The notes under the pieces: model-generated
What the model was told of the DNA's origin: nothing
The model's database searches: none
Seen by the model: only the letters and a program-made list of their open reading frames with translations
Made by a program: the position numbers and the translations under genes
In this document: positions 5,635 to 5,810 of the stretch, one piece after another
Numbering within the stretch: the first letter of the stretch is position 1
Layout: each line of letters begins with the position of its first letter
DNA from: Negativicutes bacterium
GTDB lineage: Bacteria; Bacillota; Negativicutes; JAGOZY01
Direction of reading: 5' to 3'
NCBI GenBank assembly: GCA_018058445.1
Contig: JAGOZY010000078.1
Location: forward strand, 1-5,810
Length of the DNA stretch: 5,810 bases

Positions 5635-5810
5635 TTAATAATCTGAACTTGGTGCTTGTTCTGCTTTCAGATAATGAGAGAAGCCAAGAATTCCTCCTGA
5701 AAACAATAAAGCTAGTCCCCATTTGTGTAAACTCGTTAAAGTTAGATACTCTTTTAGGAACGGTTCTTTTGTAATCATATCTGCTGCTGTCAAAATAATG
5801 ACTAGCGCAC
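5635..5810 (-). CDS. C-terminal part of a second TerC-family protein, 5' end outside the window
   Basis: The minus strand is open from the right edge to a TAA at 5637-5635 and encodes the last 57 residues of a membrane protein. It aligns without gaps to the C-terminus of the neighbouring TerC protein: ILTAADMITKEP...EY...KW matches IFTGTEMLLKEP...DY...KW, with 15 identities over 46 positions by hand count, and the spacing of hydrophobic segments is the same. It is therefore a diverged paralogue arranged in tandem with the complete gene. The tail (KAEQAPSSDY) is short and hydrophilic. The metal-binding Asp-Asn motifs lie outside the window, so its function is inferred from family membership. 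A strong terminator follows the stop at once. Confidence 0.85.
   Translation of the reverse strand, partial: ALVIILTAADMITKEPFLKEYLTLTSLHKWGLALLFSGGILGFSHYLKAEQAPSSDY

Noticed and set aside
1..5810. Defence system, prophage or integrated element
   Set aside because: All genes belong to ordinary chromosomal families and no integrase, transposase, att-like repeat or CRISPR repeat is visible.

Overview
The window looks like part of the chromosome of an anaerobic, Firmicutes-type bacterium. Genes start behind strong AGGAGG-like ribosome sites, intrinsic terminators are compact, and one operon encodes an [FeFe] hydrogenase-family protein. The species cannot be named from the sequence. The phosphatase belongs to a subfamily I associate mainly with Gram-negative envelopes, so a diderm Firmicute (Negativicutes-like) or another anaerobic clostridial lineage is possible, but this is inference. 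I see no mobile element, CRISPR array, tRNA or rRNA.

Layout: (1) 1-1735, minus strand: a sensor histidine kinase of PhoR/PnpS type, cut by the left edge just before its C-terminus, with an unusual H-box. (2) 1742-1897: a divergent intergenic region with a 10-bp palindrome. (3) 1898-2644, plus strand: a membrane PAP2-family phosphatase, followed by a terminator that overlaps a second, competing inverted repeat. (4) 2755-4011 and 4022-4600, plus strand: a two-gene operon of an H-cluster-only [FeFe] hydrogenase homologue with non-canonical motifs and a small FMN nitroreductase-family protein. (5) 4609-4645: a bidirectional terminator. (6) 4647-5354, minus strand: a complete TerC/YjbE-type membrane protein, probably for metal (Mn2+) export. 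(7) 5355-5634: a regulatory interval with a terminator, a good sigma-A-like promoter, two abutting inverted repeats and a foldable leader. (8) 5635-5810, minus strand: the C-terminus of a second TerC paralogue, cut by the right edge.

The window does not read as one dedicated system. The sensor kinase and phosphatase are divergent and may share envelope or phosphate-related control. The hydrogenase homologue and nitroreductase are almost certainly co-expressed and may form a redox or H2-sensing pair. The tandem TerC genes form a metal-homeostasis unit in which the downstream copy has its own, apparently regulated, promoter. The most unusual items are the hydrogenase TSCCCPVW/GPC motifs, the double operator-like promoter of the downstream TerC gene, the overlapping hairpins before the hydrogenase gene, and the HELLTPL H-box of the kinase.
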